Below are positions 11,242-22,930 of a DNA stretch of 64,000 nucleotides, piece after piece (the stretch's first letter is position 1; each line of letters begins with the position of its first letter). The position numbers and the translations under genes were made by a program. The notes under the pieces were generated by a model, which saw only the letters and a program-made list of their open reading frames with translations, had not been told where the DNA came from and ran no database searches. The DNA is from Theristus sp. LFF4_11 (taxonomy: Eukaryota; Nematoda; Chromadorea; Monhysterida; Xyalidae): the NCBI GenBank assembly GCA_030248135.1, contig JASANC010005875.1, positions 1 to 64,000 on the forward strand. Reading direction: 5' to 3'.

Positions 11242-14200
11242 TCTCATGTGAAGCGGCCTGCGATCCACCATTCGAGTCGGTGACCGATCACGCAATTAGC
11301 TTCAACGGCAGCTGCTATCAGCAATTCGAAAGCGATCAGATCGCCGGTCTCACATTGATGGACTACGCACCCGCCAAAACGGATTGCCAAAGTTAGAGAC
11401 ACACATGAAACTCACAAAATAAAACATGTTGCTTTTGAGTAGAATGTGAACTTCTCATATTTTTCTTCTCATATCAAGGTGAAACCGGTACCGAAGATGA
11501 CAGCCATTTTTAGGTAGAGGATACATACCCGTGGTGGTTCCAAATTTTGGACCGTGGGGGGGGGAGTGGGACTTCCCGGGAGCCTGCTAGGGGGTGCACC
11601 GGATGCTAATCGGTTCATTGGGGGGGGGGTGTGCCACTGCCACCCACTCCCCCGCATTTTTTAGTGCAAATTTTTCAATGAAAAACGCTATAAATTTTAA
11701 AAAAATCGCTAAAATAGTTGTTTGTAAGAGTTTGCAGCCTTATACAAGGTGAACCGAAAAAAGTTCCAATTCGAAAATGCTCTCACTGGCGTGTGCTGAG
11801 GTGTTTCGTGCTGAAAATTGGAACACTATTGGATAGCATTTGGAGGTTTTTCTGATCATTTTTTTCACGGTATGTTGCCCTTGTCACTATAACAGCAGAA
11901 TATTAGGAAAACATGAAAAATCGACAAATGTTGTGAAATCCAGAGCGTTGGTTTAGCTGTAACAAAGATCAAATGATGAACCTTAGTGACGACCCAACTG
12001 TTCACAACACAAAACAATTCAAAGACGCAGAAAAACTAGAAGCAGCTGTTTCCAAAAGCACAAATTCATTGTCCGAAATGTTGTGTTTAATTTTTAATTG
12101 AAAATTTTGTTTCTGATGAATTATTTTACAGAGAAAATTTGAAGTGCAATCGGTTTTCAAACGAATACCGTATTACCCCCATTAAACTCCCCCATTAATC
12201 CCCCCACCAATAAACCCCCACCCCCAGGGCAAGTTTCCGAATAATCTCCCCACAAATAATCCCCCATGGGGGTTAATTATTGGAAACCTGTTCGAAACAC
12301 ATACCCAGCGAATTCAGTGGCTGAATGCAGTGACATTGGTGAAATTGTGCTACCAAAGGCCCCAAAGGGATGAGTTAATGGTAATTTCATTACAAAAGGC
12401 TGTTACAAAAGGAAATCTCTGTGAAAAGTAGAAGTTTCTGCGACTTTCTTGCCTGCCATGCAAGGTATTTTTGCCATTTTTCAACAAACCCCCACCCCTA
12501 GAATTTGTTTGTAAATAAAGCCGCCCCCACCAATAATCCCCCCACCCAATAAACTCCCACCCCTAAAAGTCGCTGACGCATTAATCCCCAATGGAGGTTT
12601 ATTGGAGGTAATACGGTATTCACTTTTCGAGCGTCGAGAGCGCATTACCGTCGCCGTCGTTTTTTTCTGAAAAAAATAAAAATTCGCTTTAAAATTTTCT
12701 TTTTTGATTTTTCTGCATTTCATAAATCACAAAGTTTTGTCCATAAAAAATCCAAATACACAAACAAACACTCAAAAATTAAAAAAATTAAAAACAGCAA
12801 AGTGCCATTTGGAACGGCCCGCGTTTGAACCTAAGCACCAGCCAATCAGCTAATGCAAAATTATCCAGTCCGACTATTAGATTATTTAGTCTCACAAACA
12901 AGTACAGGGTGGGCCAATAAAAGGTTCCATTTTCAAACTGCTGTCACTGGCTGGTGTTTTAATATTATGAGCTGAAATTTTCAGCACTGATAAAACATGT
13001 GATGCCATTTTACTGACAAAAAGTTTTTCTGATATTATTATTCCTAGCGCTCATTGTGGCAGATTTTCTAAAAAGCTCGAAAAATCAACAAATTGACTGA
13101 AATGAGTGCAAGAAAAAATCAGTATCAAGATGCGTGATTCAATTTTGAAACTGTTGCGAAGGTGACAAATGGGTCTTTTTGGATACCCGGGGTATTGATA
13201 GGTAGTTCAAATCTTGCGCTTAGAGTGGAAAGGTCTCACACTTGAATTGCATTTGATAAGCTCGAGCGAAATTCTGATGTTTCAGAACGGACTCGAGTCA
13301 GCAGTCATGCGACTGCGACAGAAAGAATTGTTCAGTTGACTTTTTGTTTTGTGTGTTGCTCTGTCTGTTAATTTGTTTCTTTTGAAAAGTTTTCTGCGGT
13401 TTGAATAAAAACAGTGTTTCAGTTTCAGTTTTCTGCAGTTTCATCATGGTTAAGTGGACAGCAGAACAACGGGTCTGGTGTGCTATCTGGTGGGAGCAAT
13501 CTGAAAGTTTTTCTGCAGTGACTCGCCAGTTTCGCGTAAAATGCAATCCAGCCGCTACCGGACGAGAACCATGATGATGATTTGGATGTCTATGAGCAAT
13601 GATTCGTTGTGAAATTCTTGTTTAAAAATCCGTTTTTTTCAAAAATTTGGGAATTTTTAAACATTGTGCTGTAAAACTGAATCTACTTGACCAAACTGGA
13701 AAAAACTTTTGTCAGAAAAATGGCATCACATGTTTTATCAATGCTGAAAATTTCAGCTCATAATATTGAAACACCAGCCAGTGACAGCAGTTTGAAAATG
13801 GAACCTTTTTGGCCCACCCTGTATTTTAGCGATTTTTTTATAACTATGGCGTTTTTCATTAAAAAATTTGCACTATATGAAAATGCGGCAGTGAGGGTGG
13901 CACCCTCCATGAACCGATTAGCATCCAGTGCACCCCCTAGCAGGCGAGCGAGGGTCCCGTTTACCCCCACCCCCACCCCAAAAATTTGGCACCCCCAACG
14001 GACAGGTACCCCTACCTAAAAATGTCTGTCGTCTTCGGTACTGACTGTGAGAATGTTTTTGGACCCTGTACTTTTGCACCAACACCATGCAGATCGCGGA
14101 CAAGCTCTCGCAACATTAACTGGCCGCAATATCATCGGGCGTCTGATGACGATACCAAACCATGAAGTTGAAGGGGCTGTTTTGCAAGTGTTTCGGGACG

Positions 14201-17200
14201 TTAGTTTTCTGTTCTGCTACTGCGCACTGTGAAACGTTACTTTTTTGTCTTTTCAATTCAATTCCACTTAGCAAAAAGGCTTGGCGTAGGTTAAATCACA
14301 CACGCACTGGTCAATCTATTGGTGTACAGTATGGTCGAATAAATAAGGCAGTCCATCAAGGCGGGATCAGTCGCAGACTAGGAGTTGCCTTTTTCAAAAA
14401 TGCCAATATAGTTCCTATTCATGTGTGCAAGGGAGAAAGAATGAACAGAATAGCACGCAGAATCCATTAGTCTAAATGAACGCGTCAAATTTGGCACACA
14501 ATCTGGTTTCTGAACGTCTTTTTTCTTTTATTCAAATTACGCGCGCTCCTTGCACCCTGAAAAAAGCTGCCATTTTTACTCGGCCATTCCGTATGAAAAA
14601 AAATATCAATATCGCGAACGCGCCTGGATAGTGCATACAAGAATAACAACAATTCGCAGGTTACCATTTTCCGTACAAGCAAAATCTAAAATACGGTTCG
14701 AAATAGCTTTAAAATACCGTACATGTAGAAATGGAATTTGAAATAGGGATGGATATATAGGAATGGGATTCGAAATACACGGTGTTTCAGAAGTAGTGGG
14801 TAGGTGTTTGACGCGTTATTTCTCGAGCGTAGTGTTGAACCATATTCAATGAAATTTTAGACAGTTGTTCAGGAAGACAACTCATGCTTAAACTTAATTT
14901 GTGCAATATTTCAGGGAAATTAATTCACCTGCACACGAATGAGAGAGCAAAACAGAGAGGAATTGTTTAAGCTAGGCGATGGTCGCTGGTTTTCTCGAGT
15001 ACACTTGCTCCTTGACCAGCCCCAGACGAAAAAAATCCAGTGGACTCAAATCTGGAGAACGTGGTGGCCACTCTCCCACGAAATGCTTCGTCCAGCCACT
15101 GATGCACTGCTAGCGAGTAAATAGGCCGGATATCCATCCTGTTTGGAGAAAAAAGAACGAAATTTACTTCCTTGAACTGATGTTCTTGTTTCTGAACAAA
15201 TAAAAAACATCAACTTGAATGAACTTTATTCAGGAACCCCGAGTTGCGTGCTGAAATCAATGTTTTTATGTTTTGCTCTGTCATTTGTGTGCAGGTAAAT
15301 GAATTTCTGTGAAATTTTGCACAAATTCTAAGTTAAGTCTTCCTGAAGAAGTAACTAAAATTTTATTGATATATGGTTCAACATCAAAACAACTCGAGAA
15401 ATAACGGGTCAAACACCTACCCACTACTTCTGAAACACCCTGTAGTAAATGGAACAGGAAGAAGAATCAAAGTAGGAATTGAAATGTGAATAAGAATCGA
15501 AATGGCCAGGCAAAAATAGAATTTTTTAGTGTGTCTATAATCTATGACGAACCTAATTTGCAACACCACCGTCGTTTTGAGCGTTTGTTTTTGTGCATAT
15601 GCACGTACACGTTTCAGGGCATAACTGACGACACGTGGGTCGCAGGCGAACGTTTGGCGACAGCAGGGGCGCGTGTCAATCGACTGGATGAGATAAACAA
15701 CAACTGGGTGTTCGATAATATGCATCTCAACTGGGGAAAGCTGCCGGCCGGTATGTGGGCTTCCAATCAACCAGACAACAACGCAGACGATTGCGCCGTG
15801 TATCAAGGCGATGACGGCTACAAAGATCAAAGTTGCACTAGCGGCGACGACTGGATCTGCGAGTATCGTACGTTGTTGGACCGCATAATTGTGCATACCG
15901 TATTACCCCCATTAAACCCCCCCTCACCATTAACCCCCACCCCCCTCCACCAATAAACCCCCATCCCCACGACAAGTTTCCGAATAATCCCCCCCACAAA
16001 TAATCCCCCATGGGGGTTAATTGGAAACCTGTTTGAAACACATACCCAGCGAATTCAGTGGCTGAATGCAGTGACATTGGTGAAATTGTGCTACCAAAGG
16101 CCCCAAAGGGATGAGTTAATGGTAATTTCATCACAAAAGGCTGTTACAAAAAGAAATCTCTGTGAAAAGTAGAAGTTTCTGCGACTTTCTTGCCTGCCAT
16201 GCAAGGTATTTTTGCCATTTTTCAACAAACCCCCACCCCTAGAATTTGTTTGTAAATAACCCCCCCACCACCAATAATCCCCCCACCAATAAACCCCCCC
16301 CCTAAAAGTCGCTGACGTATTAATCCCCCATGGGGGGTTATTGGCGGTAATACGGTATACCTGATCGAGAACCGGTCAAACGGATCCACGCAGAAAAAGA
16401 AAATCGCAACCTGCACTGCATATTTAAAAAATGGCTGAAACTGGACTGTATGTTGCATAGTGCAGGATGCAGTGCAGTTTTGGTTGCAGTGCAGCAGGGC
16501 AGGGTGAAGTGTGGGATGTAGTGCAGGGTGGAGTGCAGTGCATGATGCAACCTTTTTTCTGCGTGGAGTTTATCACAATTTGGACTTTTTTGGGAATACA
16601 TTATTTCAATGGACATTATTGTAATTCTCTGTATTGTAATTTCATGTTGTGTTTCCATGTGGAAACTGAAGTCCCCAAACAAGTCCCCAAACAAATATTG
16701 GCATCAGATCGCCGGGAAACAAGATTCTAGATTTGGAAGCAATTAAGGCGAATTGTCACTTTAGTTTCAATAATGGAAACTGCGAAGCTGAAGATTACAA
16801 GCAAGACTTAAAAATTGATACATTTTATGAACAATAAACTTAAATCAACTGAACAATAAATGAAAATTTTATCGACAACAATCGAACAGACTGTTTTATT
16901 AGATACTCAACAGTTCTTACTCAACAACTTGTTAAGCCTATTGCCAGCTCCAACATGCCAAAATGGATTGTATAGATAGCCCCTTTCCAGGTGAAATTGT
17001 GTCCTGCACTGGCTTCTGTCAGAATGGAGGCACCTGCAGCGGAGAGGGCGCAGACTCGAACCTTTGGTTGCACCCGATTTGCACGTGTCCCGCCGGGTTC
17101 ACTGGAGTTCAATGCCAAATCAGTATTCGCCGGGTTTTTTTGTTCTTTACAGTTTTATCTCATTTTTTTCAGTTCCGCTTAGTTCCATCAAGCACACATG

Positions 17201-19493
17201 CATCTGGTCATAGAAGCACTCATATGCACGTAATTCAACTCCAGTTGGGTTATATTTAGCCATCATGTTCAATAACATCTCGTGTCTAAAAATTAAAAAT
17301 GCTGTAAACACTGTATATACTGTACACACATACCGTGAAGTCGTGCATATAAGCATTCCCCTCTTTATAAGAATGTCACGTTCGACAAAATGGGCATAGC
17401 GTCACGGCGGAAAACTTCAAAGTTCAAAAATTTGACTTGGTCAAAATCTAAACCACCGTTTATAAGGTCGGACTTCTTTATTAGGTATTTCTTGTTTTGC
17501 TTCATTTTTTGCAGCGGAAACTGTTTCAGACGTTTTCTAAAGTGCGGTGAAAGCCAAACAGGTTTGAACGGTTCACGGTTTCACGTTTTCAACACGTTTT
17601 CAACGACTGAAAATGAACGCTTTTCACGCATGTTCGGCTTTTGTCGCATTCTTTAGAAAAGGTTGTCAACTACATTACACTGCCGAGAATGAAGCAAAAC
17701 AAAAACTCTTATAAACGAAAGCGGGGGGTTTGCGAACTGGAATGGATTTTTGACAACATCAAAATTTGCACTTTTTCGCTTTTCGCCGTGTGGACATTCC
17801 AACTGCTTTGGGAAGGCCTATAAACGAAAGACGTACCACCAATATGCAAGAGTTTACGGTATCACTCGACTCGAATTTTAACAGACACGCACCCGCCTCT
17901 GACAGCAGCGGATTTAGCCACCGTCGTTTGTTTCGCCGGTGATCAAACTGTCCAGACGAAGGAGCATGGCGTGATCAGAATGGATCAGTTGTCGCTGGGA
18001 GATCACGTTAGTTTGTGTGTGTCAGAGTGAACGCAAAGTAGCATCTTTCAAACAGATAATTTCCAAGTCACAATTTTACCGGCCACATGTCATTTTACAG
18101 TCGAACTCTAAATTATATGGAATCAGCTGATTGGTTGAGGTTACGGTATACACGCTTTCTGTGCAGGCATTGCTGTGGGGGTGGAGTTTGGTTTGCACAG
18201 AAAGCGTGCATACCGTAATCCCAACCAATCAGCTGATTCCCTATAATTTAAAGTTCGTCTGTATTTGCATCCAGTTTCATTGCTTGTCAAATTTGTTCAT
18301 GGCAACGACACCGTGGGCGGTGCCGGTTCACGTAACGTTTTTCTGTGTCTTTAGCGCCATCGAGTGCCCTTGGAAACGCGAGCTTTTTTGAGAAGGTAAT
18401 TTTTTCTGCAGGTTCTTTCGTCCGTGGACGCCAATGGGCAAGCGGTGTACAGTGCAGTGGTCACCTGGTACCACCATGCCGCCAATGCTGACGCCAACTA
18501 TCTCCGCCTGACCACCGATACAGGCCGTCAACTGACCGTCTCCGCGCAGCATCTGCTGCCTCAATCGAGCGACTGCAAACAGAAAGCGAAGCTCCAGGGT
18601 GATTCCGACGAATTCTGGGCAGCAGCCGTGTACGCCGAACGTGCGGTCGTGGGTGACTGTCTCGTAACGCTGCGCGGAGTGGATGGCAACGATGTGACAC
18701 TGGAGGATGACCGCATTGTGGAGGTTCTTTTTTGGCTTTGCGGCTTTTTTCTGGCGTACACTTATTGGTCGCCGTATTAAGCGCTATTCATGGTGGTTGA
18801 CGCGCGCTGAAGCGCGCTGACGCGCGTCACTTCGCTACACATTCACGAAGCAGAAAACAGCGCGCTTCAATTTTAGAAGATGCGCACATTCATGCGCACG
18901 TTCATGTTAGCGCGCGTGCATAAACGGGCCTTAACGCAGACAAATCAGCTTTATTCGAAATTTCAAACGTTCACTCCTGTTCTGTTCTCTGTTCTGTTTT
19001 ACTTCGGCGCTTTTAAGCGTCAGGCAAAAGCACAAGGTAACCGGTTTTGAATCCAGCAAGCTGCGTACACATGCATCCTGAAAGGTTCCACTCACTCACG
19101 ATAGGGAGAAAAGAAGGCGCTTGAGGGTTGCTGATTGAGCGTGAACCGCGCGCTGGTGGTAGTATTTTCAGTCATTTCTATCTTATTGCTGCAAAACTCT
19201 CAATGTCTGCAAGAATACGTCGGCACCTACGGTCGCAAATCGCAATTCTGCCATGCATGCAGATCTCGCGTGTGCACTCGCGTGGCGTGTTCAGTCCGGT
19301 GACCGAGTCTGGCAGCATCGTGGTGAATGGCGTTCAGTGTTCCTGTTACGCGTCGTACGAGAGTCACCGACTACAGCATCACTTTGCCAAGTTCTACCGT
19401 TTCCTGGCGAATTTCGGGCACGATGAGCCAGCCGAGGTGCCAATGGTGTTGGCGGCTGTGCGAAATGTCGCCGCAGCGTTGACGTACGTGTAG
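11242..19493 (+). CDS. C-type lectin-EGF-Hint (hog-like) secreted protein, 5' partial
   Basis: Seven exons join without breaking frame: 11242-11391, 14093-14187, 15618-15867, 16991-17122, 17906-18006, 18412-18723 and 19263-19493 (stop TAG). Exons 1-3 give a C-type lectin domain of about 165 residues, with motifs GRLMTIPNHEVE, TDDTWVAGERL, QPD, and DDCAVYQ...YKDQSC..W.CEY. Exon 4 is one EGF domain with six Cys (CQNGGTC...CTCPAGFTGVQC). Exons 5-7 are a Hint domain of about 205 residues: Cys nucleophile in VVCFAGDQTVQT, block LTVSAQHLL, and GSIVVNGVQCSCYASY near the end. Hint domains cleave just before that Cys and, in hedgehog, attach sterol to the N-terminal part, so an autoprocessed, secreted lectin-EGF fragment is inferred. 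The QPD motif suggests galactose-type binding. The first exon, expected to carry a signal peptide, was not found. Introns hold at least five transposons. Confidence 0.8.
12165..12619. mobile_element. MITE, 'ataccgtatta' family, copy 1
   Basis: Termini are 'ataccgtattaccccc' and 'ggtaatacggtat'. It contains C-rich blocks at both ends and a unique middle ('cattggtgaaattgtgctac'). A nearly identical copy lies at 15895-16358 in the same orientation. It has no coding capacity. Confidence 0.85.
12905..13821. mobile_element. Mariner-like element, shortened copy
   Basis: It has the same long terminal inverted repeats as 1340-2906 ('cagggtgggccaat...' and '...ggcccaccctg'). A plus-strand transposase start at 13446 opens with the same motif as the first copy but ends after about 40 codons. 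Most of the transposase is deleted. Confidence 0.8.
14325..14594. mobile_element. MITE, 'acagtatggccgaataaa' family, copy 1
   Basis: The element runs from 'tacagtatggtcgaataaat' to 'ctcggccattccgta' and includes 'gcgggatcagtcgcagact' and 'ctgaaaaaagctgcca'. Related copies lie at 45641-45910, 56314-56584 and, inverted, 40188-40468. The inverted termini are imperfect and there is no coding sequence. Confidence 0.85.
14780..15441. mobile_element. Terminal-inverted-repeat element, about 660 bp
   Basis: The left end 'ggtgtttcagaagtagtggg' and right end 'cccactacttctgaaacacc' are exact inversions. Similarity continues inward for about 100 bp ('ttatttctcgag', 'gaaccatat', 'cttcctgaa'). No transposase frame was recognised. 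Confidence 0.85.
15895..16358. mobile_element. MITE, 'ataccgtatta' family, copy 2
   Basis: This copy matches 12165-12619 over its whole length and begins 28 bp after the end of lectin exon 3 (15867). The donor site of that exon is intact. Confidence 0.85.
17330..17862. mobile_element. MITE, 'ataccgt.aagtc.tgcat' family, copy 1
   Basis: Ends are 'ataccgtgaagtcgtgcata' and 'tatgcaagagtttacggtat'. It shares 'gacttggt' and 'gtttataagg.cggacttc' with the element at 36243-36493. It sits in the intron between the EGF exon and the first Hint exon, ending 43 bp before that exon. Confidence 0.75.
18103..18255. mobile_element. Short hairpin MITE containing CCAAT words
   Basis: The two halves are inverted: 'atcagctgattggttgaggt' against 'cccaaccaatcagctgatt', and 'cacgctttctgtgca' against 'tgcacagaaagcgtg'. 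It lies between the first and second Hint exons. Related CCAAT hairpins are at 43515-43885 and 50645-50805. Confidence 0.8.
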
Positions 19494-19775
19494 ATGAACG
19501 TGTGAAAGAAATGTCTTACAATATGGATATGGTGATTTGATTATAGTTTGTGGACATCATCTTTGTGTTTTTTGTAAAATTCGTACTAAATTAGCGGTCT
19601 GCATATTGTTTGGAACACAGCTCGTAATGTAGCGCGTCAATGGATTTCAAGCGATGGCTACAAGCAACATGCACACATCTCTCTTGGAAAATCAGGCGAC
19701 CGATTCCGTTTGGTTGAGCCATTCCAAATAACATGCACGCAGTTTTGGAACAGTGTTTATTTCTGTGTTACAACA

Positions 19776-20810
19776 ATTATTATCTAAAAATGCGTGAGAC
19801 GCATATAAAAGGAGGAATATGGCCTTGTGTAAGCAGTGAAAGACTTGGCTCGACAACGCTTTTCAAGTCTCTGATGTGGTACAAACGGATACAAGTACAT
19901 AAGAGTCATATTTTTGCGCCGTTTATTTATGATTTCGGTTGCACGGCAACCCTCGTGCTGTGTATTGTAGACAAATGACCTTTCACATTTGCGGATTTCG
20001 GGCATTTAGCGACCACTAAAACTACTAAAATAACAATCAGACTTTAGCTCGCTGACACTGGTTTGTTCAGGACAAATTGTATCGCAGAAGCATTGCGGAA
20101 CGCAAGGTCTCCTGTGGCAAAGGCAATGACTCACGGGACAGACGGTTTATCCTGCCACACTAGTTGAAGGTGACACCGGTAAAAAAGGTGAAAATCAACG
20201 GAAGACAACTCCTTTTTGTCACTGGTGCTGGTGTGTACACAGCGGTGCGTACGTTAACAACAACGAAAAAGCTACATGCAACAATGTTTTGCAATCTCTA
20301 ATTTTTCTGTTTTTGCACAGAATTTACAGAATTTCGCGCATGGCGTGATTTTAGATTAAATCGAAGAGAACAATTAAAAAATAACTTCAAAGTTTTACGC
20401 TTTTCAGCAAAACGAAAACGAAAACGAAAACTTTCGGATTCGCTGCCCTCCGGGGATATAGCGACCGCAGGCCACCGAAACCGAAATCGGGCTAAGATCA
20501 CTGGTGCCCCCAGGACAGAGCGGGGCTTAGAGGCTGCCCCCTCACATGCCGAGGGTATTGGTTCCACGGGATGGTGAGCCGTCCATTCCCCAATCCCACC
20601 GGAGTTTGGTACCTTCGGGTTTCCGGAATCGGTGGGGGGCGTGCTTCAAAAAAAAAAACAAACGCGGCGCAAAAATATGACCCTTATGTACTTGTATCCG
20701 TTTGTACCACATCAGAGACTTGAAAAGCGTTGTCGAGCCAAGTCTTTCACTGCTTACACAAGGCCATATTCCTCCTTTTATATGCGTCTCACGCATTTTT
20801 AGATAATATT
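19776..20810. mobile_element. 1 kb element with terminal inverted repeats of about 140 bp
   Basis: The left arm 'tatctaaaaatgcgtgagac...catatttttgcgcc' and the right arm starting 'gcgcaaaaatatgaccctta' and ending 'gcatttttagataata' are inverted copies. The centre has a GC-rich part at 20440-20650 but no recognisable transposase. Confidence 0.85.
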
Positions 20811-20869
20811 CTGACTTTTACATAAGCCCCGAAGATCGGACCAAAATCACAATTCGTTGGTCACACATT

Positions 20870-22370
20870 CTTCTAAACCCCGGACAACTCAGGTTTTTCA
20901 TTTTTCGTTTTTTAGGCCGATTTCTCCTGTGCCATTTCTACGGCCGATTCCCCAAAATCGTCACGATTCAGTACCTAGAATCGCTCACAAAAGAAAAACT
21001 GACCCAAAAGCCGTGATCGGCGTAATGAATTACCATGGAAAACACCGTTTTCTTGTTTTTTATTTCTGGACCGGTTTCGCTAAATTCCACGGCCGATTCA
21101 CCATAAATCGTCACGATTCAGTATCTAGAGTTGCTCATACAAGAAAACTAACCCAAAATCCGTGATCAGCACATTGAATTACCCTGGAAAAACCGTTTTC
21201 TCGTTTTTCATTTCTGGACCGATTTCGCCAACTTCCACGGCCGATTCGCCCGAAATCGTCACGATTCAGCATCTAGAGTTGCTCACGTAAGAAAACTAAC
21301 TCAAAATTCGTGATCAGCGCATTGAATTACCCTGGAAAACACCCTTTTCTTGTTTTTCGTTTCTGGACCGATTTCGCCAACTTCCACGGCCGATTCGCCC
21401 GAAATCGTCACGATTCAGCATCTAGAGTTGCTCACGTAAGAAAACTAACCCAAAATCCGTGATCAGCGCATTGAATTACCCTGGAAAACACCCTTTTCTT
21501 GTTTTTCGTTCCTGGACCGATTTCGCCAACTTCCACGGCCGATTCGCCCGAAATCGTCACGATTCAGCATCTAGAGTTGCTCACGTAAGAAAACTAACCC
21601 AAAATCCGTGATCAGCGCATTGAAATACCCTGGAAAACACCCTTTTCTTGTTTTTCGTTTCTGGACCGATTTCGCCAACTTCCACGGCCGATTCGCCCGA
21701 AATCGTCACGATTCAGCATCTAGAGTTGCTCACGTAAGAAAACTAACCCAAAATCCGTAATCATCGCATTGAATTACCCTGGAAAACACGCTTTTCTTGT
21801 TTTTCGTTTCTGGACCGATTTCGCCAACTTCCACGCCCGATTCGCCCGAAATCGTCACGATTCAGCGTCTAGAGTTGCTCACGTAAGAAAACTAACCCAA
21901 AATTCGTGATCAGCGCATTGAATTACCCTGGAAAACACCCTTTACTTGTTTTTCGTTTCTGGACCGATTTCGCCAACTTCCACGGCCGATTCGCCCGAAA
22001 TCGTCACGATTCAGCATCTAGAGTTGCTCACGTGAGAAAACTAACCCAAAATTCGTGATCAGCGCATTGAATTACCCTGGAAAACACCCTTTTCTTGTTT
22101 TTCGTTTCTGGACCGATTTCGCCAATTTCCACGGCCGATTCGCCCGAAATCGTCACGATTCAGCATCTAGAGTTTCTCGCGTAAGAAAACTAACCCAAAA
22201 TTCGTGATCAGCGCATTGAATTACCCTGGAAAACACTCTTTTCTTGTTTTTCGTTTCTGGACCGATTTCGCCAACTTCCACGGCCGATTCGCCCGAAATC
22301 GTCACGATTCAGCATCTAGAGTTGCTCACGTAAGAAAACTATCCCAAAATCCGTGATCAGCGTATTGAAT
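20870..22370. repeat. Satellite array, 149-bp unit, about ten copies
   Basis: The word 'cacgattcag' recurs with 'gattcag' at 20964, 21115, 21263, 21412, 21561, 21710, 21859, 22008, 22157 and 22306. Outer copies are more diverged and the middle six are spaced exactly 149 bp. Each unit contains 'tttcgccaacttccacggc' and 'ttgaattaccctggaaaac'. No gene overlaps it. Confidence 0.95.
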
Positions 22371-22499
22371 TCCTACGGACTAAACATTTCTGCTATTTTT
22401 CGTAGCTCAGACAAAATTTGTAAGACTGAAAAAATGATACCCAGTCAAAATGCTACGAATTTTCAAAAAATGCACAATTTTGACCCAAAAAATGCCCGG

Positions 22500-22930
22500 G
22501 CAAAAAATAAACTAAATTTTCAGAATCTACGGATGAATTTACCCGAGGAAAAATTCTTGTTCAACTGTGAAAGTGTTCCAGCTAAAAATTGAAAGGGCGA
22601 ACACTTAAAACCAGGTGACAACCCTGCGAACTTTCAAAAAAACCCAATTTTTACCCCAAAAAAGGGTCGGGGCAAAAAATTAACTCATTTTTCCAAATCT
22701 ACGGATGAAATTACCCTAGGAAACATTTTTCTTCAACTGTGAAAGTGTCCCAGCTAAAAATTGAAAGGGCGAACACTTGAAACCCGGTGAAAACGCTGCG
22801 AACTTTTAAAAATGCCCAAATTTTTACCCAAAAAAGTGGTCGGGGCAAAAAATTAACCCATTTTTCCAAATCTACGGATGAAATTACCCCAGGAAACATT
22901 CTTGCTAGACTGTGAACGTGTCGCAGGTAA
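22500..22930. repeat. Tandem repeat, about 172-bp unit, 2.5 copies
   Basis: 'ctacggatgaa' occurs at 22527, 22699 and 22872, with shared 'attgaaagggcgaacact'. It directly follows the 149-bp array but has a different unit. Confidence 0.9.

Larger units (their letters stand above)
11470..14046. mobile_element. Foldback element with nested insertions, in an intron
   Basis: Bases about 11480-11740 and 13815-14046 are inverted copies: 'accgaagatgacagccattt' against 'aatgtctgtcgtcttcggt', and 'atgctaatcggttcat' against 'atgaaccgattagcat'. The interior contains a MITE at 12165-12619 and a mariner-like copy at 12905-13821, so insertion was nested. All of it lies in the first intron of the lectin-EGF-Hint gene. 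Confidence 0.7.
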
